NCBI RefSeq assembly: GCF_033115175.1
Contig: NC_084831.1
Span: 14,423,138 to 14,487,137, forward strand
From: Lepus europaeus
Lineage: Eukaryota > Chordata > Mammalia > Lagomorpha > Leporidae
DNA length: 64,000 nt
Direction of reading: 5' to 3'
The translations under genes and the position numbers were made by a program. Shown one piece after another: positions 1 through 30,704 of this stretch (the first letter of the stretch is position 1; each line of letters opens with the position of its first letter). The notes beneath the pieces are model-generated. The model had not been told where the DNA came from. It saw only the letters and a program-made list of their open reading frames with translations, and did not search any database.

Positions 1-115
1 ACGTGGGTGTCAGGAGTCCCCCCTGGGTGTCAGGAGTCCCACCTGCGTGTCAGGAGCCCCACGTGGGTGTCAGGAGCCCCACGTGGGTGTCAGGAGTCCC
101 ACGTGGGTGTCAGGC
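1..115. repeat. 20-bp tandem repeat at window edge (about 6 copies)
   Basis: Copies of ACGTGGGTGTCAGGAGTCCC with few changes; the array continues off the left edge. It abuts SINE sequence at 116-275 and may have grown from the SINE's own trinucleotide-poor body. Confidence 0.85.
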
Positions 116-275
116 GGTCCACCAGCTGAGCCCTCACTGCTGCCCCCTAGGGTCTGCATTAGCAGGAAGCTGCAGTCAGGAGCCGGAGCCGGGGCAAACC
201 CAGCACTGCAGTGGGGGACCCAGGTGCCCTGACCAGCATTTGACCGCCAGGCCAAACACCCACCCTAATTTCCTT
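116..275 (-). mobile_element. Old C-repeat SINE remnant
   Basis: Minus-strand body with GTCTGCATTAGCAGGAAGCTG and a diverged promoter end; its tail side is replaced by the 20-bp array. Confidence 0.6.
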
Positions 276-349
276 TCCTAAACTTGCCAGAAGCAACCAC
301 AGCAGGCTACGGCAATTGTGTCTCAACCCAACAAGAACAGTCTTGGGGC

Positions 350-625
350 AGGCACTGACCCAGCAGCTAAGTTGATTAAGACACCCACATCCTGTGTTAG
401 TGCATCTGGGTTGGAGTCCTGGCTCTGGCCCCTGAGTCCAGCTTCCCGAGAATGTAGTCCCCAGGAGGCATCGGGGTGGGGCTGGCTCCCCGCCACCCAT
501 GTGGGAGAGTTGGATTGAGCCCCTGGCTCCCAGCTTCAGCCTGACCTGTGGGCATTTGGGAACTGAATCAGCAGATGGAAGGTCGCGCTCGCGCGCTCTC
601 TCTCTCTCTCTCTTATTCTTTCCCC
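350..625 (+). mobile_element. Old C-repeat SINE
   Basis: Diverged head, GGTTGGAGTCCTGGCTC body, GTGGGCATTTGGGAACTGAA and a CT-rich tail. Confidence 0.65.
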
Positions 626-1339
626 AGGAAAGGCTGTCTGGAGCCCCCGCAGCCACTGCACCTGGCTCCCACCCCAGGGAATCTGATGATATTCACGTCT
701 TCTCTGGTTTGGTCACAATCTCACCTTGCTCTTCTGTGCTCTGTGCACTAAATTTGTAAAGTCTATGAGCAACAAACCGCCCGGTGCAAACCAGCAAAGG
801 AAGAAGGAGAGGCAGTTAGCCCCACCCATAAACAACGCGTGATGGACGTAGTCAGAGAGGCAGCGCAGGCCCGGGTCGACACCAGGACTCTTGTTCCGCC
901 CCCCGGGGCCAGAGGCATCTGGTAACATCCTTTCTCTACTGCCTGATCCATCTTCCTTTGCCTCTAGCAAGCACCTCACTTGGTCAGCAGGGTCCACCTC
1001 GTGGGACCACCCACACTTCACCCTGGAGGAAGCCACGCCCACGTCTGTCCTGCTCAGACTGGATGGCAGCATCTTCCATCAGCTCCGACCTTTCCCGGTT
1101 GGCCTCCAGCGCGGATCACGGCAGCCATCGTAGATCCGACCTTCTCTTAGATTGTTTCACTTTGTTCTGTTCACCCAGGGTGGGAGGAAACGGCCAGATT
1201 TGGGGCTCACTTCCCAGTTCCGCCGACTCCCTGCGATAGTCCTTGATGGAAACGTCTCCTTATAGACCCGGGGCTCCACAGTCGCAGAGTCCGTGGTCGT
1301 GGGAAAAGGGAAAACGTGTTTTATGAGTTCTCCAGCCCG

Positions 1340-1591
1340 GGGGCCAGCGCTGTGGTATAGCGGGCAAAGCCTCTGCCTGCAGTGCCCTCATCCCATATGG
1401 GTGCCGGTTGGAGTCCTGGCTGCTGCACTTCCGATCCAGCTCTCTGCCTACAGCCTGGGAAAGCAGCAGAAGATGGCCCTAGTGCTTGAGTCCCTGCACC
1501 CACATGGGAAACTCTGGGCTCCTGGCTTCGGATTGGCACAGTTCCAGCCACTGTGGCCATTTGGGAAGTGAACCAGTGGATGGAAGATCTC

Positions 1592-1630
<39 letters not shown>

Positions 1631-1674
1631 CTCTTGCCTCCCAAATAAATTTTAAAAATCTTAAAAAAAAAAAA
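1340..1674 (+). mobile_element. CSINE, full length
   Basis: Head GGGCCAGCGCTGTGGTATAG, CT microsatellite at about 1592-1626, A-rich end. Confidence 0.9.
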
Positions 1675-1990
1675 TCGTCCAGTCTGAGATCTCTCGATCA
1701 TGGATCGAGGAAAGACAGAAGCATCACAGTGTATTAGCTGCCACTGTCAGCGCGTCCCAAACCCTCAGGACCACACTCCAGATTCGCGTAAGGTTGTCTT
1801 CTAATGTGACACCGACAGGGTCCCAGTTGGCCACGTCACCACCCCATATGCCAGATGCCACGAGTATGTCACAAGACCAGTGCCTGTCACACTCACCTGC
1901 CAATTCTTGTACTTCTTCCACTTCTAAAACTGAGGTTCGTGGTGAGAAGCAACGCTGTTGGACTGCCATGTTCATAAAATGGACTAACGA

Positions 1991-2347
1991 GGAGGCTGGC
2001 GCCGTGGCTCACTTGGTTAATCCTCCACCTGCTGCGTCGGCATCCCATGTGGGCGCTGGTTCTAGTCCCAGATGCTCCTCTTCCAGGCCAGCTCTCTGCT
2101 ATGGCCCGGGAAGGCAGTGGAGGATGGCCCAAGTGCTTGGGCCCTGCACCCCATGGGAGACCAGGAGGAAGCACCTGGCTCCTGGCTTCGGATCAGCGCA
2201 GCACCGGCCGCAGCGGCCATTTGGGGAATGAGCCAACGGAAGGAAGACCTTTCTCTCTGTCTCTCTCTGTCTCTCACTGTCTATAACTCTACTTGTCAAA
2301 TAAAAAAAAATAATAAAAATAAAAAAAATAAAAAACATTTAAAAAAA
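1991..2347 (+). mobile_element. CSINE, full length, GCTCACTTGGTTAATCC head subtype
   Basis: Full element with long A-rich tail; flanks ACTAACGAGGA and AACTAAGGAAG look like a diverged target duplication. Confidence 0.9.
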
Positions 2348-2502
2348 TCAACTAAGGAAGCCTGGCAGGCAGATGATGGAAACACTCAGCTAGAATAAAC
2401 GGCTGCCCCAGGGCCAATGGAGGCAACCTGCCCATGGAGAAGAGTCCAATGTCAGCCGCCGGCCACCAGAGGGCAGGCTGGGCCTCTCACGGCTGGGCGC
2501 CA

Positions 2503-2539
2503 TTTTTTTTTTTTTTTTTTTTTTTTTGGACAGGCAGAG

Positions 2540-2572
<33 letters not shown>

Positions 2573-2832
2573 CTTCCTTTTACCATTGGTTCACCCTCCA
2601 ATGGCGCACCGTGCTGATCCGAAGCCAGGAGCCAGGTGCTTCTCCTGGTCTCTCATGCGGGTGCAGGGCCCAAGCACTTGGGCCATCCTCCACTACCTTC
2701 CAGGGCCACAGCAGAGAGCTGGCCTGGAAGAGGGGCAACCGGGAGAGAATCCGGCGCCCCGACCAGGACTAGAACCTGGTGTGCCGGCACCGCAGGTGGA
2801 GGATTAGCCTAGTGAGCCACGGCGCCGGCCCC
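2503..2832 (-). mobile_element. CSINE, full length
   Basis: Long T-run, GA-rich tract, body, and inverted head ending GGCGCCGGCCCC. Confidence 0.92.
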
Positions 2833-3290
2833 AAGATGTAGTTTTTTTAATGATTAGTAAGTTCCAAGCATCGTACAGAACTTTATGCCCAACAAACCTA
2901 AAGGACACAAATCTCCCTGCCCCTATGAAACAGTCACAAGAGCAGCCATGTGTAAACATGTGTCAAGACTCCAATGACAGTAATAAAACACCATCTAGAA
3001 CTTCATACTAACAATTTTGAAATTTTAATTGAAAAGGTAGCATTCTTCAAAAACCACAATGGATTTACTAAAACTGACTTTAGGAAAAAAAAATAGGAAG
3101 CTTCAATAGCCCTACAGTCTTTAAAGATATTAAATTGGTCATTTAAATTTTTTCTTAAAATACCAGGATCAGGATGATTTTGCTGAAAAATTCTACCAAA
3201 CCATCAAGATGTAGACTATCCTGACAGAATTAGAGTTCTTGTGGAAAGTGAGAAACTAATTTTAAAATTTACATAAAAAATAAAAACCCT

Positions 3291-3529
3291 GGGGCTGGGG
3301 CTGTGGTGTAGAAGGCTAAGCCTCTGCCTGCTGGTATCCCAAATGAGCACTGGTTCAAGTCCCGGCTGCTCCACTTCTGATCCAGCTCCCTGCTAATGCA
3401 CCTGAGAAAGCAGTGGGTGATGGCCCAAGTCCCTGAGCCCCTGCACCCACCTGGAAGACTCAGATGGCACTCCTGGCTCCTGGCTTCCTGGCAGCCATCT
3501 GAGGAGTGAACCAGCAGCTGGAGGATCGT

Positions 3530-3567
<38 letters not shown>

Positions 3568-3620
3568 CTTCTCTCTATAGATTTCTGCCTTTCAAATAAA
3601 TAAATATTTTAAAAAAAGAA
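3291..3620 (+). mobile_element. CSINE inside L1 fragment
   Basis: Head GGGGCTGGGGCTGTGGTG to CAAATAAATAAATATTTT; CT microsatellite at 3534-3561. Confidence 0.9.
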
Positions 3621-3698
3621 AGTAAAAGAAAAGCCCGAGAGGAAAAAATAACCTCTAGAAATGAACACTCATATAAGACTATAATAATAGACAGGTGT

Positions 3699-4058
3699 TC
3701 GCCAGCACCATGGCTCACTTGGCTAATCTTCCTCCTGCGGTGCCGGCACACTGGGTTCTAGTCCCGGTTGGGGCATCGGGTACTAGTCCCGGTTGCCCCT
3801 CTTCCAGTCCAGCTCTCTGCTGTGGCCCAGGAGGGCAGTGGAGGATGGCCCACGTGCTTGGGCCCTGCACCCCATGGGAGACCGGGAGGAAGCACCAGGC
3901 TCCTAGCTTCGGATCGGCACAGCGCCACACGGCCATTAGGGGAATGAACCAACGGAAGGAAGACCTTTCTCTCTGTCTCTCTCTCACTGTCTATAACTTT
4001 CTCTCTGTCTCTCTCTCTCTCTCACTGTCTACCTCTGACTAGCCAAAAAAAAAAAAAA
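3699..4058 (+). mobile_element. CSINE inside L1 fragment, with target duplication
   Basis: Flanked by perfect AGACAGGTGT duplications at 3689-3698 and 4059-4068, showing L1-type insertion. Confidence 0.93.
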
Positions 4059-4754
4059 AGACAGGTGTGATATGTGTGTAGGGACGAACAAATTCACCAG
4101 TGGAACATAATACAGTCCAAAGCCATTGTCACTCGTGTATAGACGTTTGCAAAGTGAACGCGCTGGCATGGCGGACCTCTGAGGAAGAGGCGTGTTCCGT
4201 TCGAGCTGCAACGGGATGTGGTGTCCATGGGAAAATATTACACTGCTACCTGCCTCCCACCAGAAGGAATAAAGATGATTTCCTGATGAAGCAAAGACTT
4301 GAAAATGGAAAGCAAAATTTTAAAACTTTTCCGAAAGACGTCTTCATACACATCCCTCTGAGCGTGTGAGCGCGTCTCCGTGTCCGGAATCCCGAAGCCG
4401 GGGGCGAACCCAGCGAATTGCACCAAGTCCTCCTGGACTGCTCTCCACGGCTGCACGGGGATCCCAGCGCCCTCTCCTTCTTCCCAGCGCTTGGCATTAT
4501 CCACGTTTTAAAAACATTCTGACGGGTGTGAAGCGTCACCTCATTGTCTTAACTGCATTTCTGTAAATTAGAGAAGCCGAGCGGAAACCTCCCAGTGACT
4601 TCCGCTGGCCCATGGGAGCTTCCTGTTCCCGGGCTTTGTCCACCTGCTCACCCAGTTTCTTGCCCTTCTCTCACTGGTCTCCCGTGAGTTCCTCACACAG
4701 TCACTATTTAAGTCATGTGCCATAGTTTTAGCTATTAAAAAAAGATCTTTTTCC

Positions 4755-5005
4755 GGGGCTGGCACTGTGGCATAGCGGGTAAAGCTGCTGCCTGCCATGC
4801 CGGCATCCCACATGGGTGCCAGTTCAAGTCCCGGCTGCTCCTCTTCCGATCCAGCTCTCTGCTGTGGCCTGGGAAAGCAGTGGAGGATGGCCCAAGTCCT
4901 TGGACCCTGCACCCGTATGGGAGGCATGGAAGAAGCTCCTGGCTTCTGATCAGCACAGCTCCAGCCATTGTGGCCAACTGGGGAGTGAACCAGTGGACGA
5001 AAGAC

Positions 5006-5039
<34 letters not shown>

Positions 5040-5086
5040 GCCTTTCTGTAACTCTGTCTTTCAAATAAATAAATACATTTTTTAAA
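4755..5086 (+). mobile_element. CSINE with target duplication
   Basis: Flanks AAAAGATCTTTTTCC and AAAAGATATTTTTCC form the duplication. Confidence 0.93.
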
Positions 5087-5157
5087 AAAGATATTTTTCC
5101 AATTTTTCAACTTATTGCTAGATTTGTCTAAAAAGTCCTTAATTTAATAAAATTTCT

Positions 5158-5515
5158 TTTTTTACATTTTATTTATTTATTTTCATTTTATTTGAAGGCA
5201 AGAAAGACAGAGAGATTTTCCATCCAATGGTTCCCCACCCAAGTACCTACACAGCTAGGGCTGGGCCAGGTGGCAGCCAGGAGCCTGAACTCCACCCAGA
5301 TCTCCCGTGGGGTGACAGTGCCCCAGCTCCTGGAGCCATCACCAGCTGCCTCCCAGGGTGCACATCGGCAGGAAGCCTAATCGGAACTGGAGTAACCGGG
5401 ACTCGAACCAGGCACTCTGACACGGGCTGCAGGTGTCCCAAATGGCGGCTGCACTGCTGTGCCAAATGCTGCAGGTGTCCCAAATGGCGGCTGCACTGCT
5501 GTGCCAAACGCCTGC
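5158..5515 (-). mobile_element. Old C-repeat SINE with 40-bp internal duplication
   Basis: Minus-strand element; near its promoter end a segment with GCAGGTGTCCCAAATGGCGG is repeated twice in tandem (about 5429-5509). Confidence 0.75.
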
Positions 5516-6937
5516 CCATGAACAAAGCTTCGTAATGCTTATGTGAGCAGCTTTGAAGACTTGCAAGTTTGTAGAGAGGTTCCTTCCAACGCCGTCTCCT
5601 CCGTGAAACGTCTGCCAAAGTCTCGGGCCCGCGTTCCTAACGGGATGCCTGTCTTTTTCTTGCTGGTTTTAGGAATCCTTGATACACTGCGCACCTTCCC
5701 AAGGAGTGCTGTTGTCTCAGGGAGTCGTCACTCGCTCGTAGGCTGGCCCACGCCGTGCCCGGCCGAGCGCACTCTTGTGCCCAGGAAAGGCTTAAAGGAG
5801 CTCTAGGTGTGTCTAGGAAATCCCTTCTCAGTGGGAGGTGATTTCTGGGGTGGCTGACGGGGTGTGGGAGGGGCGCCGCCTGTACTGGCAACACCTGCTC
5901 TGTCCAGGGTGAACACTCAGGCTCCCTTAAGACTCAGCCTCCCGTCACCCAGGACGCCTGCCCCACCCCACCACTCCCTCCAGGTAATTCGTTCTTCAGA
6001 GCTGCCATGGGACCCAGGGCCTGATGCTGTGTTCGTGTGTTCCTACCTGTCTGTTGCTGGGCTGTCTTCCTGGCTGGAGTGCGAGAGCCCCGAAGGCAGG
6101 AACCAAGTCTCACTCATCCCCTAGCACCCAGCCCAGGGCTGGCAGAGTCCTCAGTAGGACAGGAGCTAACGCTTGTCGGACACTCACTGTGCCTGTGCCG
6201 TCCCGGGGTGATGAGTTCTGTGTGTGTGGTCTCAGCCGAGTTTCACAGCAGCCCCAGGAAGAAGTATGCTCCTCTAGATGTCATAGCGTCGACAGAGGTA
6301 ACACTCAAACAAGTTCAAGCTGGAAGTGAGAGCAGTGGCTCCACTGAGGGAAAATGTCCACGTATGCCTTCAGGCATGGCTGGATCCAGCCACGCACAGC
6401 ATCAGGTTCTTCCTCTCCATCTCTTAGCTCTGCCGGCTTCTCTCCACCTGGTTTCATGTTGCCAGCAAGCTCTCCTACCCAGAGGGAAGCTGCTGTCCGC
6501 AACAGGCACATTTTACATTAGCAAGAACAACGGGAAAACCCAACATTCCCACTGCTTCAGCAGATAAGTGAAGCATCTGATTGGCCCACACCGTGTCACA
6601 CTGCTCTCGGGGGCGGGGAGCAGGATAGAAGCAGTGACTGGCAGCTCCCCTAAAAGAACCCAAATAAAACAGAAGAGTCAAAGGCTGGCTCAGCACCCAG
6701 CAGTGAATAAGGGGCGGGAGGAAGATGGCGGCTGGCATGATGAGTGACAGGTCGTTGAGTGATGGTAGCTGGACCCGCCCGTGGCTCCCCTCCCACAGGG
6801 GGAGGGCTTTGAGCCCTTGGTGACCATCACCAGGGGAATCCTCTCCCTTCTTTGAGCTGGGCAGTTCAGGCTCCTTCGTTAGGTGTAAAGTGGAAATAGA
6901 TGTACTTTTACACGATGCTGGTCATACTGTCGATCTG
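5516..6937. other. Intergenic, no gene recognised
   Basis: Unique-looking sequence 5' of CDA; a very weak MIR-like stretch near 6150-6270. No spliced or intact conserved frame was recognised. Confidence 0.5.
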
Positions 6938-7214
6938 GGGGCCGACGTCGGTGTCGTGGCTGGCGTTCAGTCACCGTTTGCAACACCGGCATCCCACACT
7001 TGGAGCACCAGTTGGAGTCCCGGCTGCTCTGCTTCTGATCCAGCTCCCTGCCCGTGTGTCTTGGAAGGTGGTGGAACATGGGCTCAGGACCGAGGGCTCA
7101 GGACCCTGCCACCCACGCGGGAGTGCGCAATGGGATTCCTGGCTCCTGGCTTTGGCCTGGCCCAGCCCTGGCCATTGTGACCACTGAGGGAGTGAACCAG
7201 TAGAGGTAAGATCG

Positions 7215-7261
<47 letters not shown>

Positions 7262-7321
7262 TCCTTCCTCCCTGTCATTCTGCTTTTCAATTAAGTAAAT
7301 CAATCAATCAATTTTTTAAAA
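6938..7321 (+). mobile_element. Diverged CSINE
   Basis: Head GGGGGCCGACGTCGG, body GGAGTCCCGGCTGCTCTGC, CT/GT tail, A-rich end. Confidence 0.75.
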
Positions 7322-8069
7322 ATTATGATGGATAGCTTAGCTCCAAGCACATTTCCAACCCATTCATGGCCTCTCCATCCACATGACCTGGCCCTTTCTA
7401 GAAGGAACTCTGGAGCCACCACTGGCCCCAGGCTCCCCACAGCCGGCAGTGGGGCTGTCCCCTTCCGAGTCCATGAGCGGGTACAGAGCCCTGGCGGTGT
7501 CACGGGCCGTGATACACGTTCAGGAGTGCAGAAGGCAGGGCTTGGGGTGGGGGAGGGCCGGGGACAGGAGCCAGCTGGCCTACGGGCCCCTCCGCCCTCT
7601 TCCCGGGCTGCACAGTGATTGGCACACAGATGGGCGTGCACTGTCCCCAGACGCCCTTCACCTGGTCAGAGCCTCGGGACTGCTCCAGAGGCCAAAGGTG
7701 ACGACCTGGGAGAAGACTGCAACTGGGCGGGGTAGGGGAGGAGCTGGATGTGGGGGCAGGGCTGGGGCAGGGCAGGAGGAAGTGAGGCAATCTTTGCTGG
7801 GCTCTGCAGCGGCAGGGCTGCGAGCTTGCCTGGGCATCTGCGCACTGACTGCCCCAGGTCCGGATACAGAGCCGGGCTGCCGGGCACGCAGGACGTGAGA
7901 CGCTCACTCAGGCTCCCCTCCTCTCCTCCACCTTTCCCTGCCTTTTTCCCATCCAGCTGATCTTGGCTGAGCCCGTTGCATGATAATAACCCAGTTTGTG
8001 GGGCGGGACAGAGGGTGCTCACGCTGTGACATCACCAGGTCCCCCAAGCAGGCTCACTGTCCACAGATG

Positions 8070-8200
8070 ACCTCGTTCAATCCTCACAGCATCACTACGA
8101 GGCACGGTGAGTGTGCCCATTTTACAGATGAGGAAACAGAGGCTCGGAGCCATGTGACCTACCCAAGGTCACAGGGCTAAGGAACGGGGAACTGGGTCTA
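8070..8200 (+). mobile_element. MIR SINE fragment
   Basis: Contains CCCATTTTACAGATGAGGAA and CCCAAGGTCACAGGGCTAAG, the MIR core and 3' part. Confidence 0.75.
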
Positions 8201-8884
8201 CACAACACCAGAGCGCTTGCTCCCTTGGAACCAACAGCAATGACCACTGTCCCTACTGTGGGGATGAGGCAAGGCGGCTGGGGCGGTCAAGTGACCTGAC
8301 GAAGGTCGTACACGTGGCAAGCGGTCGAACCGGACATAAACCCGTTTCTGTCACTGCAGAGGAAATAGGGCTGCAGCCAGAGACAGAGAGAAAAGCCGAC
8401 ATCACCCCCGGCCCCAGCACAAACGGGAGAAGCGGCTGCTCCCAGCGAACCAGTGCGGCAGCTCCCCCTGTGATCTTGTCTAGGGAGGGAAGATGTCGTA
8501 AGTTCTGCTTCCCTCAACTCCTAATGAATCTGCCCTCATAAAGCTGCCCCTGGTATCTCTCCTACACACATAGCGGACGCACCGGCCATGGGGAGTGTGG
8601 TTCTGAGTCACGTAGGCTGCAATGGAAACCCAGCAATACTGGGACAGCCAAGGTGTGATGCTGATGAACCTACAAACACCGTAGGAAACCTGGGACCAGC
8701 GCTCGGTTCCAGCTGAGCCCGCTGGTTAATCGGCTGCTCTCGGCTCCTCCACCTTCTCCGGTGCCTGTTTGAATGCAGGGAGTCTTCCCACCCCAGGTTT
8801 CCGTGACAGCACCGCCAACCCAATGTCCGTTTTGGCCACAAACAGAGGAGAGGAGCAGTGGGCATTTAGTCTGGCAGCTGAGAC

Positions 8885-9120
8885 GGCCGTGTTCCACGGC
8901 TCCGGCTCTGCCTCCTGGCTCTAGCTGCCTACTAGTGAGCACCCCAGAGGGAGACAGCGGCGACAGCCCAAGTAACTGGTTCCCTGCACCCATGTGGGAG
9001 CGCTGGACTGCGTTCAGCCGATCTAGTCCCAGCATTGTGGGCATTTGGGGGAGTGAATGAGCAGGCGGGAGCTAGCGCTCGCTCTCTCCCTCTCTCTCTC
9101 TCTCCCTCTCTCTCTCAAGA
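8885..9120 (+). mobile_element. Old C-repeat SINE
   Basis: Diverged body with CCCTGCACCCATGTGGGAG and CATTTGGGGGAGTGAATG, and a CT-rich tail. Confidence 0.6.
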
Positions 9121-9143
9121 GTGTCCTCTGCTGAGATACTTTT

Positions 9144-9445
9144 TTTAAATAGAGATTTTATTTATTTGAAAGGCAGAGTTAAAGGAGATCTTCCATCCAC
9201 TGGTTCACTTCCTAGATGACCAAACGGCCAGGGCTGGGCCAGGACAAAGCCAGGAGCCAGGAGCTTCTTCCGGGTCTCCCATGTGGGTGGCAGAGACCCA
9301 AGCACTTGGGCCACCTTCCGCTGCTTTCCCAGGCACATTAGCAGGGAGCTGGATCGGAAGTTAAGCAGCCAGACTGGAAGCGGTGCCCTATGAAATGCTG
9401 GCGCTGCAGGCAGTGGCTTTACCGACTGCGCCACAGCGCCGGCCC
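9144..9445 (-). mobile_element. CSINE with target duplication
   Basis: Perfect CTGAGATACTTTT duplications at 9131-9143 and 9446-9458. Confidence 0.93.
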
Positions 9446-9850
9446 CTGAGATACTTTTAATTCTGGGGTTGGGTGGGCAGAGGTCAGAGGGCAAATGGAC
9501 GAAAATAAAGCAAAGCAGCTTGCAGTCTCCTTGCTGCTCTTCTCACCCCTGACTCTGCAAATCAATGTGGCTGCTCCAGCCCTGCCCGCCCAGCCTCGTC
9601 CCTTCCCTCAGGGAAGGAGAGAAGTCACTCACAGACCGAGAAGGGAGCTGTGGGCCCGTGGGCTCTGGCCCTCTGCACTCCCACACGGATTCCCTGAGGA
9701 GTGCGTGGGCACAGAGTTTAGACAGCAAGACAGACCCTAGCCTGTGTGTGCAGGAGGCGCCAAGAACTGGGGTCTTTCAAGCTTTGTGCAATGGAAGGGG
9801 GACCAATCCCAGAGGCAGACTGGCGAGCACACCCACATCTGGACTCCTGA

Positions 9851-28292
<18,442 letters not shown>

Positions 28293-28895
28293 AGGCCCGA
28301 GAACTGCCAGCGCCTGGGACCGCCTGGGTCGCCGAGAGCTTAAGGGGACAGCGCCTGCAGGACTCCGTAAAGACGGCCTCGCTGGCTTGAGGACACTGCC
28401 AGCCGGGTCCCAGCCCTGCGGGGCTGGGCAGGGTGACTTCTGGCCTGGGGGTCTTCTGCCGGAGTGACCGAGAGGCCCTCCCCAGCCTGGGCCAGCGCCT
28501 CCCTCGCACCCACCTTGTCCCCGCTGGGACTCGGGGCACCTTCATTCCCTCTATCCCACCCTCCCTGTGGACACTTTACAAATTCCAGATGGGGACGGAA
28601 TTCCAGCAGCTTAAGCCCCACTCGTGATGCCTACTCCCATATCGGAACTCGGGTTCAAGTCCTGGCTGCTCCACTTCCCATCCAGCTTCCTGTTAATGTG
28701 CCTGGGAAAGCAACAGAGGATGGCCCAAGTGCTTGAGGCCCTGCACCCACATGGGAGACTGGGATGAAGCTCCTGGACCCTGGCTTCGGCCTGGAGCTGC
28801 AGCCATCTGGGGAGTGAACCAGTGGATGGAAGATCTCTCTCTCTCTCCCTCTGTCACTCTGCCTTTCAAATAAATCTTAACAAATAAATGAAGTG
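28293..28895 (+). promoter_or_regulatory. CDA: CDA 3' UTR with candidate SINE-borne polyadenylation signal
   Basis: No AATAAA or ATTAAA was found between the CDA stop and the SINE that begins near 28,625. The first canonical signal is AATAAA at 28869-28874 in that SINE's A-rich tail, so the 3' UTR may end inside the SINE. The true cleavage site could use a non-canonical signal upstream. Confidence 0.45.
28625..28895 (+). mobile_element. 5'-truncated CSINE in CDA 3' region
   Basis: Starts at CTACTCCCATATCGGAAC and ends in CAAATAAATCTTAACAAATA. Confidence 0.85.
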
Positions 28896-29044
28896 CCAAC
28901 AGTTCTGTGCAGTGGGCGTCTCCCCGCTTAGAGGGCGCCAGGCTACAGAGGAGTTGGGGGACTAGCTCTGGCACTCCGGCAGAGCCCAGAACAGAAGCCG
29001 GGTCCCTTCCCTCCCACCTCGGTCCCCAGCGTCACCTGCTCTTC

Positions 29045-29235
29045 ACCAGACACTCTGCCGAGGGCTTCAGCAACACAGGAGCCCAGGAGTCCTCGAAGGT
29101 TAGCGCTGTTGCCCTCGCTGTAGCAACAAGCAAACTAAAGCCCAGAGGGGTTAAGTCACTCAGCCAAAGTCACACAGATGATAGGCGGCAGAGCTGGAGC
29201 TGGAACTAGGTCTGTCTGATTCCAAGCGATTTTTT
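29045..29235 (+). mobile_element. MIR fragment
   Basis: GGGGTTAAGTCACTCAGCCA and AAGTCACACAGATGATAGGC. Confidence 0.7.
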
Positions 29236-29829
29236 TTCCATCCTCCCACAGTCGATGTCTTTGTTTACTGAGTGGTTTTTAGGTGTGAAATATGCTAACT
29301 ACTGCAGAGGAAGGTTAGGGAAACAGCCTCCGCCTTGAAGAAGTGAGCGTCTGGCAGGGCCTGGGGGCACCCAGCTCTACAGCACGGGGGTCTGCTTGCT
29401 GCTCCTGGTCGTGCCAAGGGCGGGATGGGCACTGCAGGGAGGGGTCACCCCTTCTGCGCCTTGTGGGAACTGAGCTCTGCTTCCCCAGGGCACACCCAGA
29501 CCGACCCACCATCTTGGAATACGGTGCAGTACCCCGCGTTGCTGTGTGGACAGAGCTCCACTCCGCCTCTCCTTCCAGACGGCTTTGGGGCCTTCAGCTC
29601 GGCCTCCTGGAGGCATTTTTTAAAAGAGGGCGCTGGAAGACAGTGTGCCAGGGTGCTAATGTCAGGTCAAATTCTGTGTAGGAATGATTGGTTTTTCTTC
29701 TTCTTTGTACATATCTGTATGTTTTGTTTCCAAAACAGTTTTCACAAACTTAACATCCACAGCAGTATTACAAAGGAAAAATGGTACCGCATGACGGGTA
29801 AAGGTCTGCCCTTGGCACTTGAACAGTCT

Positions 29830-29940
29830 GCGAACCGTGTGGCTTTGCCAAGTGAGACTCCGTCTTCCCCATCTGTAAAGTGGGAGTGACAGTCCCCACC
29901 AGGCTCGTTGGGAGGGTTGGGTGAAATCATGCAACGTTAA
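29830..29940 (-). mobile_element. MIR fragment
   Basis: CCGTCTTCCCCATCTGTAAA and GTGGGAGTGACAGTCCCCAC. Confidence 0.6.
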
Positions 29941-30213
29941 ACCCCAGGGAGCTCCCAGGAAATGCGCGCTCTTAACCTTTACCAAGCATGACAAACGGCG
30001 GCCCTTTAAGGCAAATTCAAATTTGCAAACAGCAGTCTTCTTCAGCAGATTCATTCATTCAGGTACTTGTCGGTGCTCGCTGTGCGCTAGGTCGTCCTGT
30101 GACCAGGTCCTGGGAACACAGCCATGAATAGCACAGAGTCCCCCCTCAGGAGCGCTGGGTCCTCTGGGTCCTCGGTGGACAATGAGACCTAACTGATCAC
30201 AGGGCAGGCATCA

Positions 30214-30334
30214 CCCAGGCAGGAGGGGGATCTGCCGTGGGGCGGGGCTGCGAGCTGGGGGTGTCTCAGTGAATCACGTGGTCTGGAGAGCCCAAAGCCC
30301 AGCATCCCTGGCCGCCCTGGGATCAGACTGGGGA
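30214..30334 (+). repeat. 121-bp inverted repeat, left arm
   Basis: Reverse complement of 31614-31734 with four apparent mismatches, all transitions. Contains GTGTCTCAGTGAATCACGTG. Confidence 0.95.
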
Positions 30335-30704
30335 AGGCACTTGGCAAAGGATTCCAGAAATTATCTGAGCAATGTCCCTTTGGAATGCGCGGAGGCTGGG
30401 CTCCACACCCCCTCCAGCAAAGCCTCCTCCATTTGCAGCCGGATGTGCAGAACGCAGCGCTGAGGCCTGGGGTTTTTGGAGCAGCAGGTGCTCCAAGGCC
30501 CAGCTCTGTCTGTGTTTCTTAGGCTCCTACGGCACAGTTCCAGGTTCCCGTGGAACGAACCAAAGGCGCGAACGTTCCCACTGCAGCCACAGCTGACTGC
30601 TTGGTGAAACTGCAGACTCCGGGGTTTTGCAGGAGACGGGAACAATTGCAATCGACAGACAGTAGCGGCACTAGAAACGGATGCGGAAAATACCACTCAG
30701 TGAT

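Larger units (their letters stand above)
2840..4120 (+). mobile_element. LINE-1 fragment split by two CSINEs
   Basis: AT-rich sequence containing GCTGAAAAATTCTACCAAAC, the nucleotide form of the L1 ORF2 phrase (G-P-D)-G-F-T-A-E-F-Y-Q, followed after the SINEs by ATGAACACTCATATAAGAC. It is 5'-truncated and internally incomplete with no usable reading frame. Strand is + relative to ORF2. Confidence 0.65.

Noticed and set aside
4730-5110. Arg/Glu-rich frames such as MKDRVTERQRERE repeated across the window
   Set aside because: These are translations of the GA/CT-rich SINE tails and recur in nearly every CSINE.
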